From Bacteroidota bacterium (GTDB taxonomy: Bacteria > Bacteroidota > Ignavibacteria > Palsa-1295): DNA of 64,000 bases. The stretch is taken from assembly GCA_030706745.1 (NCBI GenBank), contig JAUZNX010000007.1, positions 1 to 64,000 of the forward strand, written 5' to 3'. Shown here one piece after another: positions 17,822 to 27,808 of the stretch (within the stretch, counting starts at the first letter, position 1; every line of letters begins with the position of its first letter). Under the pieces are notes generated by a model. It did no database searches, was not told where the DNA came from, and worked only from the letters and a program-made list of their open reading frames with translations. Position numbers and translations under genes: made by a program.

Positions 17822-20800
17822 CTCACCACCACCATCCGTTGCGTAGCATGGTAATCTCCCCCTTGCAGCTCGATCACATACATGCCACTCGCCAGTGACT
17901 CCGTGCCAAACTCGATGTGATAGGAGCCATGTTGGATCGTCTTATTGCCATCGAGCAACGTCAGCACACTCTGACCGACACTGCTCAGGACGCGCAACGT
18001 CGGCTGCGAATCTTCCAGCAGTGACACGTCGAGCGATACCCGCCCTGTGGTTGGATTCGGAGTCGGCACTGTCATCGCATTCAGTCCCTCGTGAAAGATT
18101 AGCCGCGAAATACTGCAGCGCCCCGCAATGGCAACGGTTGTTGTGTCGCCGATCGGGATCGGCTTGATAAACATGATCGAATCGCTCGTGAACCGGCCCG
18201 GAGTCAGCAACATGGTCGAGAGAATGCTATCGGGGACCGTAATGAGAAACTTGGCACGCGCGATTTCACCCTGCGCAACGTCCTGAGACTCCGGCAAGAG
18301 AATGTCGAGCGCACCGGTTTGATCGGTCACCCTTGCGGTCGCATACGCTGAAGACATACCGAGATATTCCAGCGAGCGCGCGTCGTATGTCAGAGCGAAC
18401 CGCATGTCCAGCGGCGTGAGCGGCACCGAGCGATCGATCAGAATCGGCAGCTCGATCGTATCCGCAATGCGACCTCCAATGGAGTCTATCGACATGACAG
18501 TAGGCTTCAACTCAAGCTTAAATGGAAACGGCGGCGCATATCCATAGCTCTGGAGATGTCCGGTATCGATCGTATAGCAGGCGGCGTGACCCGGCCAATT
18601 GACCGACGTGTTTGCGGTGATCGTCGTGTCCCACGCGCTGTCGGCACGCGGACAGAACCGGATCGTGAGCGTGACGGAATCACCCGGCGCAATCGTACTT
18701 CCAAAAGGCGCGCTCGGTGGCACAACCGAGTGCCATGGCGGCAGACCGGTCAGCGAGTCCAAACGCACCGGCATAAAGCCCGTATTATGGACCGTCACGG
18801 TTTCATCACCGCATTGCTTCACGTTCACGGTATCGAAGTCCGTGACTTTGGTGAGTGCGATCGTGGGCTCGTCGATCTCGATCCAGCGACGGTCGATCCC
18901 GGCGACGATCTTGAAAAACACGATGGAATCACTTTCGAAATCGATACTGTCCAGCGTGATGGGGAATACCTTTGGCCCGCCAATGACTTTGAGCCGCACC
19001 GTATTGATTACGCCGGCGGAAACACCGCCGGCCTTCGTGATCGCGACACCAGCGCCATTAATGGTGTCGCGGGCGCTGATGGAATTCGTATAGGTTGAGG
19101 ATGCGCCAAGCACCTGCAACTCGGTCGTATCATACCCGAGATGATAGAACAGGTCCATCGGCTCCAGCGGCACATCGCGACTCGTCAGGATTGGCAGCAC
19201 CAGAGTGTCGCAAATCGAAAGGTGGACCGTATCCTTCCCGATTCCGAGCGTATCGAACATGGCCAACTGCAGGCCATACGCCGGTGCGAAGCCCGAGCCC
19301 ATCACGAGCACCGTCGAATCGAAGCCGCCGCATGGATGTGAAGTCCAGAGCCGCATTCGAGCAACATAGAGTTTCGGCGCGCGCGGGAAGAACCCGAGCC
19401 TGATCTTGAATTTCTGAGTGCGTTTGATCGTCCAGGGCGGCAGGTTGCCCATTGAATCCCGCGCGGAAAATACCTGCTGATCGGGATCGAATGTCACAGA
19501 ATCGATCTGAATATAATCCCCATCCGGATTGAGCGTGATATCCGGCACCGTAATCGTAACGGCCTGAGGCTGCGCGGACGTATCGACCCGCGTGGCCGGA
19601 AATTGAACTTGCGAGACATTCGGTTGAAAATTCATCTCGCGCCGCCCCGAAAGCATCGTTCGAAACTCCGTCGTCCATCCCTGAGAGTGAGCGCTGATAT
19701 GCAGCGTGTCATTCTTAATGAGATTCGCTTTCGTCGCAGGGATATCCGGACAGAAGGTAACGATCAGGGTGTCGGCAGATTGCGCGCCGATCGTCTTCGG
19801 CAACGAGCGATCGCCGGTCGATTTCCACTGCCAGTGGAAAGTCGATGGCACCAGATTCGTGACGCCAAATCCATCGACCCAAACGGAGTCGATCGAGATC
19901 GGGACGAAATTGCTGTAGTTTGGCAGCGGGACTTCACGAGCGATACAATCGCAAGGCCGCACGAGTCCGTAGTTCATAAAGCTCACGGGCACCTGAAGTT
20001 TTACGGATTGTCCATGCCCCGTCAGCATTCCTGTAAGACTCATGGTGCATGGCGAATCCACCTGCACCGTGAAATTTGCGTTGTAATCGGAGTCGCCGGT
20101 CGGATCGAACTCGACCTGCAGCCACAACGAGTCACGCGGTCCTAGCACAGTCGGCAGCGCGGGGTTGGTACTAAGCAACGCATATCCATACGGCACAGCA
20201 ACGCTCGTGATCTTCTGTGGCACCGTACTCGCATTCTCGATCAAGATCGATTGCTGCTTATGCCAGCCGGCTTCGACGATGCCATACGTTGTTAGCGGCG
20301 TCACATAGAGCTTTGGAGCGACGCTCGTCGCACGGACAATAATATTATAGACCTGACCATCCGAAAGCGTAACAGAAATATACACTTCGTCCGCACGATC
20401 GTTCGCTAAATCGTTCGGCGTATAGACTATGTTAAAGACGTAAATCGAATTATTGGCCATCGTACCAGCCGGCATCGGATTGACAAGCTGGAACTTCCCC
20501 GTCGGATCGATCAATTGACAATTTGTGATCGCGAGCGACTGGCCGGAGATATTCGTCATCGCAATGCTTCCCGTTTCGGAGCCGCAGCCAATCACGTTGG
20601 ATATATCGAGATAAGACGGATTGAATGAGAATGCCTGAAACGTACCCATTCCACTGACCGGAATGCACTTCGTCTCATAACATCCCTCATCGAAGACGCA
20701 GAGCGTATCGTAGTACATTTGCGTCTGGCGAGGACGAAATGTCAGTTGAACCGGAAGTGTCTGGTGTGAGCTCAAATGCAGGGTCCGCCCGCCGGTGACT

Positions 20801-22764
20801 GTAAAGACATCGCCCATCCGCAAGTAAGCATCCAGATTCCGAACGTCGGTGCCACTATCGATCAGGTCGGCATTCTGCTGCGCGCTCTTACCGATGGTGA
20901 CTGGACCGAAATTCACCGCTGGCGTGAGAAATTCGACATCGACCGAATATCCTCTTCCCGATAGGGTGACGGTCTTTGCCAGTTCACAGCCGTGATAGTT
21001 CGCGGTCACGCGCAACGTCCCCGCGAGCGGCCCCGGCACGAGCGGTCGGAACCGCGCATACGTCGGAAGATAGGCTGCCTTGGGAGCCAGCTTCATCGGA
21101 AGTGTAATTCCGGCGCCGAAGAAATTCGGTGGGTCGTAAATAATCGAATCAACAAACAAGGTATCGCTCGCAAGATCGCGATACTGAAAGGTCTGCGTTC
21201 CACTGATAAAGCCCGGACAAATCTCACCGAAGTTCATGGTGGTGATGGGACCTTTGCCACTGGCGAGTAAGAGCCCCAGGACATCTTGCACACGACCCGA
21301 GACTGGAATTACGCCGCTACCCGGACAGGTCTCGTCGCTCACGATACGGAGCGTATCAAGCAGGGTCTTCGATGAATCCAGCAGATCCATGCGTACCGTA
21401 ATCGTCACGCAGGCCCCTTTCGGCAGCACGGTCGGCAATGCGGCCGAGGATCGCCAGGTAAAGTGACCGCTATCGAGTGAAATGTTCGAGATGGTGACGG
21501 TTCTCCCGCTCGGATTGCAGATCGTGAGCGTTGCTTCCGAATAGGTCGTGTTCTGGCATCCCACATAGATAGTATCGAGCGCAAGTTTATCGACCGAGTA
21601 GTTGAGTTCGGTGGTGCGCTGGATCTTCAAAGGGATGTAAATCGGATTGCCACAAGAGTTGGCGTTCGCAACTGCGATCCCGGCCGAGACAGGACCGATC
21701 AGGTCCGAGTGCATCTGCACCGTGAAGGTCGCAGGTATATTTTGTGCGAGCGTCAGCGTGTTGGTCGAAAGTTTGAAGAGCTTCGCATCGGCGCCATAGG
21801 TGCCTAGCGTCACACGATCGCCACAGGCAGAGCTATCGGTCAGCGTGATCGTAAAGGTCGTGTCTTCGGTGCAAATCAACTTCGCAGTAACCACGGCGGG
21901 TGACGCCTTGTAGGTAACTGGAATCACGCGGAGGCTGGTATCGCAAAACGCGCCGCTACGAAGAAAGCCTGTGTGATTGTTGCCGGTCGCATCGCACAAG
22001 AGTTGCGCAGACCGAGCCTCATTACACCGGTAATAAAGCTCAAGGCCAGGCTCGTTGCCGTTGAGCGAGATGATTCGCTGGCACGCAAGCTCTTGTCCGC
22101 TGAGGGCACGATGCCACAAGCGTATCTCATCGAGCTGCCCCAGAAACGCTCGATGCCGGAGAGTGTCATCATACAGCGCATTACAACTTCCGATCTGCAA
22201 AGGCAGCAGACGGTCCTCCGGCGTATGCAGTCGATTGCAGGGATACAAAGGATTCGTCGCCGTGGCGAGCAACATGCCATCGACATAAATCTTTGCGGCT
22301 GTGCTCCGCGCATCCCAAACAGCAGCGACATGACGCCAGCCGTTCGTATATAGATCGGGGACGGTCGCGATCGCAATGGTATTATCGCTATCACCTTTGT
22401 ATGAGTTGTCCTTGCTTAACGCAAAGACAAGTTTTGTATCCTGTATATAGAATACCCACTGATCGTTGTTGTCTTTGTTCGGGCCCCAAAGTCCCGCGAT
22501 ATACTGGATCTTACCCGGCTGCTGCTCCGGTGCGATCCAGGCCTCGAACGTGAGCGCGGTATCCATCCCATAAATCCGGTAGGATGTGTCCACATCCACG
22601 TATTGCGCCCCCTTGCCATGCGATACCGAAATCGTGACCGCATGACCGACACATTCTTTATCTTTATCACAACTTGCTGGAAACTGCGCACGCGCGGAAC
22701 AAGCCAATAGCAGTATGGCAACAATTCCGGGAAGGCTCCGCGCAATCCGACCGATCGGTCTCAT
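17818..22764 (-). CDS. Giant T9SS surface protein with LamG and HYDIN-like repeats
   Basis: This 1648-residue protein has a signal peptide followed by a LamG/concanavalin-A-like domain (about 45-270; FEAWIAPEQQPGKIQYIAG, WRHVAAVWD, LDEIRLWHRAL). Many beta-sandwich repeats of about 100-110 residues then follow, of the choice-of-anchor-D / ASPM-SPD2-HYDIN type, with recurring patterns such as NFGxVxxG and SGxxxxLP. Two cohesin-like stretches lie near 1240-1330 and 1480-1580 (LGYDTTELQVLGAS, LTYDARSLEYLGMS). The C-terminus is a T9SS sorting domain (PNPTTGRVSLDV, GMYVIELQ, TQRMVVVR). It is probably a long surface adhesin or scaffold. The gene starts 10 nt after the DUF1501 gene and overlaps the OmpA-family gene by 4 nt. 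Confidence 0.88.
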   Translation of the reverse strand: MRPIGRIARSLPGIVAILLLACSARAQFPASCDKDKECVGHAVTISVSHGKGAQYVDVDTSYRIYGMDTALTFEAWIAPEQQPGKIQYIAGLWGPNKDNNDQWVFYIQDTKLVFALSKDNSYKGDSDNTIAIATVPDLYTNGWRHVAAVWDARSTAAKIYVDGMLLATATNPLYPCNRLHTPEDRLLPLQIGSCNALYDDTLRHRAFLGQLDEIRLWHRALSGQELACQRIISLNGNEPGLELYYRCNEARSAQLLCDATGNNHTGFLRSGAFCDTSLRVIPVTYKASPAVVTAKLICTEDTTFTITLTDSSACGDRVTLGTYGADAKLFKLSTNTLTLAQNIPATFTVQMHSDLIGPVSAGIAVANANSCGNPIYIPLKIQRTTELNYSVDKLALDTIYVGCQNTTYSEATLTICNPSGRTVTISNISLDSGHFTWRSSAALPTVLPKGACVTITVRMDLLDSSKTLLDTLRIVSDETCPGSGVIPVSGRVQDVLGLLLASGKGPITTMNFGEICPGFISGTQTFQYRDLASDTLFVDSIIYDPPNFFGAGITLPMKLAPKAAYLPTYARFRPLVPGPLAGTLRVTANYHGCELAKTVTLSGRGYSVDVEFLTPAVNFGPVTIGKSAQQNADLIDSGTDVRNLDAYLRMGDVFTVTGGRTLHLSSHQTLPVQLTFRPRQTQMYYDTLCVFDEGCYETKCIPVSGMGTFQAFSFNPSYLDISNVIGCGSETGSIAMTNISGQSLAITNCQLIDPTGKFQLVNPMPAGTMANNSIYVFNIVYTPNDLANDRADEVYISVTLSDGQVYNIIVRATSVAPKLYVTPLTTYGIVEAGWHKQQSILIENASTVPQKITSVAVPYGYALLSTNPALPTVLGPRDSLWLQVEFDPTGDSDYNANFTVQVDSPCTMSLTGMLTGHGQSVKLQVPVSFMNYGLVRPCDCIAREVPLPNYSNFVPISIDSVWVDGFGVTNLVPSTFHWQWKSTGDRSLPKTIGAQSADTLIVTFCPDIPATKANLIKNDTLHISAHSQGWTTEFRTMLSGRREMNFQPNVSQVQFPATRVDTSAQPQAVTITVPDITLNPDGDYIQIDSVTFDPDQQVFSARDSMGNLPPWTIKRTQKFKIRLGFFPRAPKLYVARMRLWTSHPCGGFDSTVLVMGSGFAPAYGLQLAMFDTLGIGKDTVHLSICDTLVLPILTSRDVPLEPMDLFYHLGYDTTELQVLGASSTYTNSISARDTINGAGVAITKAGGVSAGVINTVRLKVIGGPKVFPITLDSIDFESDSIVFFKIVAGIDRRWIEIDEPTIALTKVTDFDTVNVKQCGDETVTVHNTGFMPVRLDSLTGLPPWHSVVPPSAPFGSTIAPGDSVTLTIRFCPRADSAWDTTITANTSVNWPGHAACYTIDTGHLQSYGYAPPFPFKLELKPTVMSIDSIGGRIADTIELPILIDRSVPLTPLDMRFALTYDARSLEYLGMSSAYATARVTDQTGALDILLPESQDVAQGEIARAKFLITVPDSILSTMLLTPGRFTSDSIMFIKPIPIGDTTTVAIAGRCSISRLIFHEGLNAMTVPTPNPTTGRVSLDVSLLEDSQPTLRVLSSVGQSVLTLLDGNKTIQHGSYHIEFGTESLASGMYVIELQGGDYHATQRMVVVR

Positions 22765-22774
22765 CCAATTGGTC

Positions 22775-24382
22775 CTATTTGATGACTGTTACCATTCTCG
22801 TGACTTGTGCATCACCGGCACGCATCGATAGCACATAAGCCCCCGTTGGCACATTGGCAGCTATCGGCAGCGCATAACTCCCGGCGATGAATGGCTGCTC
22901 GGTGATCAGCTGCACAATTCGGCCATCCATGGATGTCATTTCAATCTTGACATACGCATTCCGTGGCAGGTCAAAGGCAATCGTGCCGGTTGCTGGCAAT
23001 GGATTCGGATAGACGGCAAGCGACAGCGGGAGCGTGTTTGACTTCGCAACCCCAGCCTGCGGCTTGAACAGCCCCGGAAATGGCTCGAGCGTGCTATCCT
23101 TCATCACCGTCCGCGTGTCATCCAGCGATAACCCAAACCAATCGGTGAGCACCGCGGCATAGACTGTGCGATAATCGATTTGCCACGCGAGATCACCATT
23201 CGCATCCAGATGCGAAAGATCGGGAGTCTGACCGAAGACCGCGGAAGCGACTGCTGCGCCAAAGACAAACTGCACGGACGCAGCACCATGATCGGTGCCG
23301 TAACTCGCGTTCTCTTGCGGACGTCGACCAAACTCGCTCATCGTCATTCCGACGACACGCTTCGAAACGTCCATCCCGGCAGCATCGAGTTGAAGCAGAT
23401 CGTACTGGAACTGCGCGACTGCATCCGAGAGTGAGTGCAACAAATTCGAATGAGCACCCTGGCCGGTCCCTCCGGGACTTGCCTGACTCACGTGAGTATC
23501 GAATCCTCCAAGACTAACGTAATAGATTCTCGTATCCAATCCACCCGCAATCAGCGCAGCAACGCTTGCCATTTGCTGCGAGAAGCTATCGGAGCCATAG
23601 GCTCCCTTCAGCTTGGCTTTGCCGGCAGTGTATGCATCCTTCACGCGTTGCGCGTAAATATTCGAGCGGTTGGCGATATCTTGTACAAACGCATACTCCG
23701 TCGCATATCGAGTTCCGGTGGCCTGATCGTCGAGCGTATCGTTGGCCGCGCTGAGACCGCCAGCCTGCAAGCTTGGATTCGCAACCTCGATGCCCATGCG
23801 GCCCTTCTCACTGGTCAGCGCCAGTGAGAATCCTCCAAAGTTGATCGCGAGGGGATCGGCCGGAAGTGAGTTTGGAAAATTGGGATACTGCCGTTCGAGA
23901 AATCGGCCGAGCCAGCCGGTGTCGAGCACATCCTGTGCGTTGCTATCATTGATACCCGAGAGCCAGATGTCCGTCGATCGAAAATGCGAAAGATTGGGAT
24001 TATCGTAGCCAATCCCTTGAATGATCGCGAGCGTGCCGACGCCAAGCATTCCGGCAAAGCCCGTTTGTCCATTGCCACCGGCCCGGGCAAGACCAGGGTT
24101 CAGATAGCCGTTGCCATAGTTATACAGATTCTGTTTCAGGATTCCGATGCCATTGGTCGGATCGCGAAGCACATAATATTGCGGGTCATCGGCTGGTACC
24201 ACCGTGTTCAGCCCATCATTGCCGCCGAACATTTGGACAAAGATCAGAATCTTGTCATTGCTCGCATCGAGTTGCGCGAGCAAATGCAGTGGCGAAGAGG
24301 GCAGCGCATAGATCTTGTCCAGCAGCACGGGCGTCACCGCCGCTGCTCCCAATGCTCCTTGAAGGAAGGTACGTCGTTTCAT
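22775..24382 (-). CDS. DUF1501 family protein with T9SS sorting domain
   Basis: The 535-residue protein begins with a twin-arginine-like leader (MKRRTFLQGALGAAAVTPV). The DUF1501 domain follows (about 40-430), with FVQMFGGNDGLNTVVP near the start, HFRSTDIWLSG, GGFDTHVSQ and MSEFGRRPQENASYGTDHGAA, a metal-site-like pattern of the alkaline-phosphatase/sulfatase superfamily. A C-terminal sorting domain (YPNPLPATGTIAFDL, GAYVLSMRAGDAQ) targets it to T9SS. DUF1501 proteins are nearly always paired with a DUF1800 partner, as here, and their role is not established. It starts 88 nt after the DUF1800 gene. Confidence 0.92.
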   Translation of the reverse strand: MKRRTFLQGALGAAAVTPVLLDKIYALPSSPLHLLAQLDASNDKILIFVQMFGGNDGLNTVVPADDPQYYVLRDPTNGIGILKQNLYNYGNGYLNPGLARAGGNGQTGFAGMLGVGTLAIIQGIGYDNPNLSHFRSTDIWLSGINDSNAQDVLDTGWLGRFLERQYPNFPNSLPADPLAINFGGFSLALTSEKGRMGIEVANPSLQAGGLSAANDTLDDQATGTRYATEYAFVQDIANRSNIYAQRVKDAYTAGKAKLKGAYGSDSFSQQMASVAALIAGGLDTRIYYVSLGGFDTHVSQASPGGTGQGAHSNLLHSLSDAVAQFQYDLLQLDAAGMDVSKRVVGMTMSEFGRRPQENASYGTDHGAASVQFVFGAAVASAVFGQTPDLSHLDANGDLAWQIDYRTVYAAVLTDWFGLSLDDTRTVMKDSTLEPFPGLFKPQAGVAKSNTLPLSLAVYPNPLPATGTIAFDLPRNAYVKIEMTSMDGRIVQLITEQPFIAGSYALPIAANVPTGAYVLSMRAGDAQVTRMVTVIK

Positions 24383-24470
24383 AGTATTTCCGAAGTAACG
24401 AGTGATGGGTCCCGGGCAGGATGTAATGCCACAGTGCGGCCGTCGCTTGTTACGAGTTTTCCCTCACTGG

Positions 24471-26045
24471 TTAACAGAGTTCAAAATCAGGCAACGATGC
24501 CATGTCGCTCAGCAAATCGCGAAGATTGCGCGCCGCGGTCGCGTCACTACCGTTCAGGATGCTCGCCCATTCGTAGACTGGCGCTCCCGCCGTAAGCTTT
24601 GAGGCAAATGTCGTTTGTCGCTCGGTCGATAGTGGACGTGGAAGCAGTAGTTGCCCAATCTGCGTCACCAGCGCGTTCGCATCCGTGTAATTCGCAAACT
24701 GTTTGATAAAGGCGATCGCAGATGCATCATCCAACGTTTGAATGACCGCGCTCGCTTGCGTGCCCCGAATGGGATATGTATTCGTGGTGATCCAATCGTG
24801 ATAGCCAGTCCATCCCGAGACGTTCGGCGGCTGGAAGAGTTGTTGCCCGATTGCAGTCATATTCGCATCCACCGGATAGCTCGCGACGAGCTGCTTCGCC
24901 ATTCCGATCACATACTCCGCCGGCGACTTGATCTGCGCGCCAAGATTGGCATTGTCGAAAAAATGGGCGGACTTCAGGAGTGCCGAAATGACCGGCTTGA
25001 TTTCCCAATTACTTTGGATCAGGAGAGCCGCCATAGCGGCGACCACGGTTTGATCTACCGAAGCCGGGTCACTATAGACAAAGAACCGGTATAGCTTCGT
25101 CGAGAGAAACGTCGCAATGGCTGGACTCCGCTGTGCAAAGAGCACATCGACCAGCCGATCGATCTCGTTCTTCTTGACCAGAAATTCCGTATTCGTCGAG
25201 GTATCGATCGGTGGAAACTGCTGGCCCAGATACGTCTTGCCGCTGGTATCGTGATCGGCAGGACTAAAATACGTATTGAAAATACCATGCGGAGCGGGCG
25301 CATCTGTATACTGACCAACGCGCCAGCCGCTCAGGATCTTTGCCGCCTGCTGGACATCGCCTTCAGTGTACTGACCGAGTCCGCAGGTATACAGCTCCAT
25401 GAGCTCCCGCGCATAATTCTCATTTGGATGGCTCCCGCTATTCTCGTTGCCACCCAGGAAGATAAGCATGGCGCCATCGAGCGTGACAGCCTTTACCAGG
25501 TCTTGAAAATTGCCTAACGCGTTCGAGCGAAAGAGCTCGTTTTGCCGGTACAGAAGTGGTGCTATTGTATAATCGAGATTGCCGAGATCAAATTGTGTCG
25601 TGAAGTGACTGCTCCAGAAGAAGGTCATCTTCTCCTGAATCGAAGTCTGGGCATTCAGTTGCAGAGCAGACCACCAGGCTCGTAACGCTGCCGCATCGGC
25701 TGCCCACTGACCAAATATTCCGTACTGCGCCTGAATCGCAAGCGGGTATGGGTTCTCGGTTTGGTCATTCGCGGCGGCTGGGGGTGTTGGAGAAGTTGTT
25801 CCAGACAAAAGCAAATCAACCGCGGTCCCTGGATCGGCATGTGTGAGGAGTGTCTGGATGTCCGCCCACGTCGGGCCCATCATTGTTCGGCGCAGCAAGT
25901 GCCCGGCCCGATAGGCATCCCACGGCGAGTTCGCGTCCGGTACAAACGGATCCAAGCCGGATGTCAGCGGTGCGAGGCGATTCTTCGAGGAGCTTGGTTT
26001 CCAGGCCGTAAGAAATCCACGGCGTGAAATAGCAGTCTGCGACAT
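24471..26045 (-). CDS. DUF1800 family protein
   Basis: The 524-residue protein is placed to start at 26045 (MSQTAISRRGFLTAW), giving a twin-arginine-like leader; an upstream in-frame extension to 26126 has no supporting features. It carries DUF1800 marks: AYRAGHLLRRTMMGPTWADI, MTFFWSSHFTTQFD, NENYARELMELYTCGLGQYTEGDV, AKILSGWRV and a PNVSGWTGYHDWI motif near 430. The ENxARELxELxxLG segment is diagnostic of the family. It is the first gene of the surface operon, followed by its usual partner DUF1501. Cellular role is unknown; export through Tat is inferred from the leader. Confidence 0.92.
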   Translation of the reverse strand: MSQTAISRRGFLTAWKPSSSKNRLAPLTSGLDPFVPDANSPWDAYRAGHLLRRTMMGPTWADIQTLLTHADPGTAVDLLLSGTTSPTPPAAANDQTENPYPLAIQAQYGIFGQWAADAAALRAWWSALQLNAQTSIQEKMTFFWSSHFTTQFDLGNLDYTIAPLLYRQNELFRSNALGNFQDLVKAVTLDGAMLIFLGGNENSGSHPNENYARELMELYTCGLGQYTEGDVQQAAKILSGWRVGQYTDAPAPHGIFNTYFSPADHDTSGKTYLGQQFPPIDTSTNTEFLVKKNEIDRLVDVLFAQRSPAIATFLSTKLYRFFVYSDPASVDQTVVAAMAALLIQSNWEIKPVISALLKSAHFFDNANLGAQIKSPAEYVIGMAKQLVASYPVDANMTAIGQQLFQPPNVSGWTGYHDWITTNTYPIRGTQASAVIQTLDDASAIAFIKQFANYTDANALVTQIGQLLLPRPLSTERQTTFASKLTAGAPVYEWASILNGSDATAARNLRDLLSDMASLPDFELC

Positions 26046-26230
26046 AAGACAATCCGATAGTGGCGGCGCGATGGACGATCCCCTGACGACTTCAGGGCTT
26101 ACCCATAGAGGGCGGCAAAATGGCAACGCGAAAGATCAACCGAACGGCCGAGCGGATTGATTCCGATCAACGCGATAACGACATAATTCCACCCGTGGGA
26201 AGAACACGGTGTGGCGAGCAAACTCACATT

Positions 26231-26440
26231 TTAGTATTCGTCTGAATGCATTGATGAACGATCAGCCACGCCGTTCGAGGCATAGGGATCGATATCACCG
26301 AGATAGGACTCGATCATCCGCTCGATCAAGCGCACCTCGTTGAGTTCGAGCGCGACATAGATTGGCTCCCGCTCGCTCGTGCGCTCGGCGTCGCGGACTT
26401 TTTGGCTCAAGGCCATCAAACGGTCAAGAGTTGCGATCAT
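26231..26440 (-). CDS. Small acidic helical protein of unknown function
   Basis: This ORF of 69 residues starts at 26440 (MIATLDRLMALSQKVRDAE), preceded by a plausible GGAGAG ribosome-binding site 7-8 nt upstream. The sequence is strongly helical and rich in Glu, Arg and Leu, with no membrane segment. It sits beside the DnaA-box cluster, upstream of the DUF1800 gene. No family is recognised; coding is suggested by the ribosome-binding site and amino-acid composition only. Confidence 0.5.
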   Translation of the reverse strand: MIATLDRLMALSQKVRDAERTSEREPIYVALELNEVRLIERMIESYLGDIDPYASNGVADRSSMHSDEY

Positions 26441-26483
26441 CTGGGGTCTCTCCAAGTGGATGAGTCCTTGTGAAAGCGAGGGC

Positions 26484-26621
26484 TCATCCACAGCTTGTGA
26501 ACAAATGGCTGTGGACAAATATACGAATCTATTTGCCGGAATGCAATAGGTGCCCGTGAAAAATGAGCAGGATTCAGCAAATAGTTATCCACAATCTTAT
26601 GGTTACCCGTAGTTATCCACA
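26484..26621. other. DnaA-box cluster, candidate replication origin
   Basis: Two perfect DnaA boxes (TTATCCACA) lie at 26585-26593 and 26613-26621, in the same orientation and 28 nt apart. One-mismatch boxes lie at 26484-26492 (TCATCCACA, plus strand) and 26510-26518 (TTGTCCACA on the minus strand). The latter two form an inverted pair (TCCACAGC/GCTGTGGA). A weaker match is at 26496-26504. AT-rich DNA at about 26516-26535 could be an unwinding element. Genes to the left run mainly leftward and those to the right mainly rightward. The last two boxes overlap the end of the Rsm22-like gene. dnaA itself is not in the window. Confidence 0.55.
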
Positions 26622-27808
26622 CTTCCGGAGCATTCGGCATTACTAATAACTCGGACTTCCGATTCGTGCCCGATCTTGACATCGTGTTCCCTCACCTCGA
26701 CTCCCGAGATCTGGACCAGATCGTATCGCTCCAGCTTCGTAACGGGTCGATTTGTCGTTGACTTATCTCGTTTGTTCATGACATATTCCCACCGCCCAAG
26801 CTCGTTGCAGATGAACCCACGATGGCGCCCCTTTTCATCGAACCGCTCGCTGACGACACGCCCAACAGAGCTGAGATCGCGGTGGGCCTGGAAACTGTCC
26901 GAGAGGTTCACATCCTCACGGAGAAAGACTGCATACGTCGCTTTGAGCGAGAGCCGAAGTGTCCCGGCAACATCATCGATCGTCTGGATAAAGCCGGGGC
27001 GCTTCCAAGGTATCTCGGTATGGCACCAGTTGTTCTCATCCTCGAGTGCCGGGCAGTCGCCGCTCCGACAACACGGCGAGAACACATGGAAACCGGCTGC
27101 GACCATCCGGTCCCGAAATCTCAGCGCCCGGCGAGAGACTTCTCTGCTCGCCGGCTCGATCATGATTGCCGCGCCGTGCTCCGCGAGCGATCGATCGATG
27201 AATGCAATTATTTCCGCATCCTGCATTTCATCTATTTCCCCAAGGACATTCATCAACGAGATTAAGTCGAATGTGCGATCATCCTTCGCGATGGCAAGCG
27301 CGGTTAAATCGATCTGGGATGTCGATACGCGAAGATCGAGTGACATTTTTAGATTAGATGCAAACTGCCCGACCGTCCGCAGATTTCGCGCGAGCTTATC
27401 CCGCGCATCGGCGTGAAGTGTACTGATGGCTGGCTGTTCACGTTCGAGATAGGTCGCCAGCCCCCAAATTGCCGCGCCCGTCCCCGTACCAAGATCGAGA
27501 TGGTGAAGCTCCGAACGATTCGCGAAAAATCCGGAGCGTGCAAGCTCGCGTAATGGCGGCCAAAGCTTCAGAAGATTGGTCGTAGTATAGTAGAGAAAAT
27601 ACGCCTGCTGTTGATCCTCATCGCGCAAGTATTCGGAGCGAACAAATTCCTCGCGCGACTTCGTCAGTCCCTCCGAAAGTTGGATCACATCCCGCGCAAT
27701 CCTCGCAAGCTTCGTTCGGGTCTCCTTGCTTGCTGGTCTATCGTCGATAAGCCGCAGGCCAAGAACCTCTTCGAGCGCTACGGTGTACTCTCGTGGCAGT
27801 TGTAACAT
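26603..27808 (-). CDS. Rsm22-family class I methyltransferase with C-terminal cysteine cluster
   Basis: The 401-residue protein has a helical N-terminal region, a SAM-binding Rossmann domain with HLDLGTGTGAAIWGL (about 103-117), and a C-terminal cysteine motif (SPCCRSGDCPAL...NWC) characteristic of Rsm22/METTL17-like proteins. That motif would bind a metal or Fe-S cluster. Homologues act on the small ribosomal subunit; the bacterial substrate is not established. Its start codon overlaps the start codon of divergent mtgA in a shared CATG. Its last codons are part of the DnaA-box cluster. It reads toward the origin-like region. Confidence 0.82.
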   Translation of the reverse strand: MLQLPREYTVALEEVLGLRLIDDRPASKETRTKLARIARDVIQLSEGLTKSREEFVRSEYLRDEDQQQAYFLYYTTTNLLKLWPPLRELARSGFFANRSELHHLDLGTGTGAAIWGLATYLEREQPAISTLHADARDKLARNLRTVGQFASNLKMSLDLRVSTSQIDLTALAIAKDDRTFDLISLMNVLGEIDEMQDAEIIAFIDRSLAEHGAAIMIEPASREVSRRALRFRDRMVAAGFHVFSPCCRSGDCPALEDENNWCHTEIPWKRPGFIQTIDDVAGTLRLSLKATYAVFLREDVNLSDSFQAHRDLSSVGRVVSERFDEKGRHRGFICNELGRWEYVMNKRDKSTTNRPVTKLERYDLVQISGVEVREHDVKIGHESEVRVISNAECSGSVDNYG

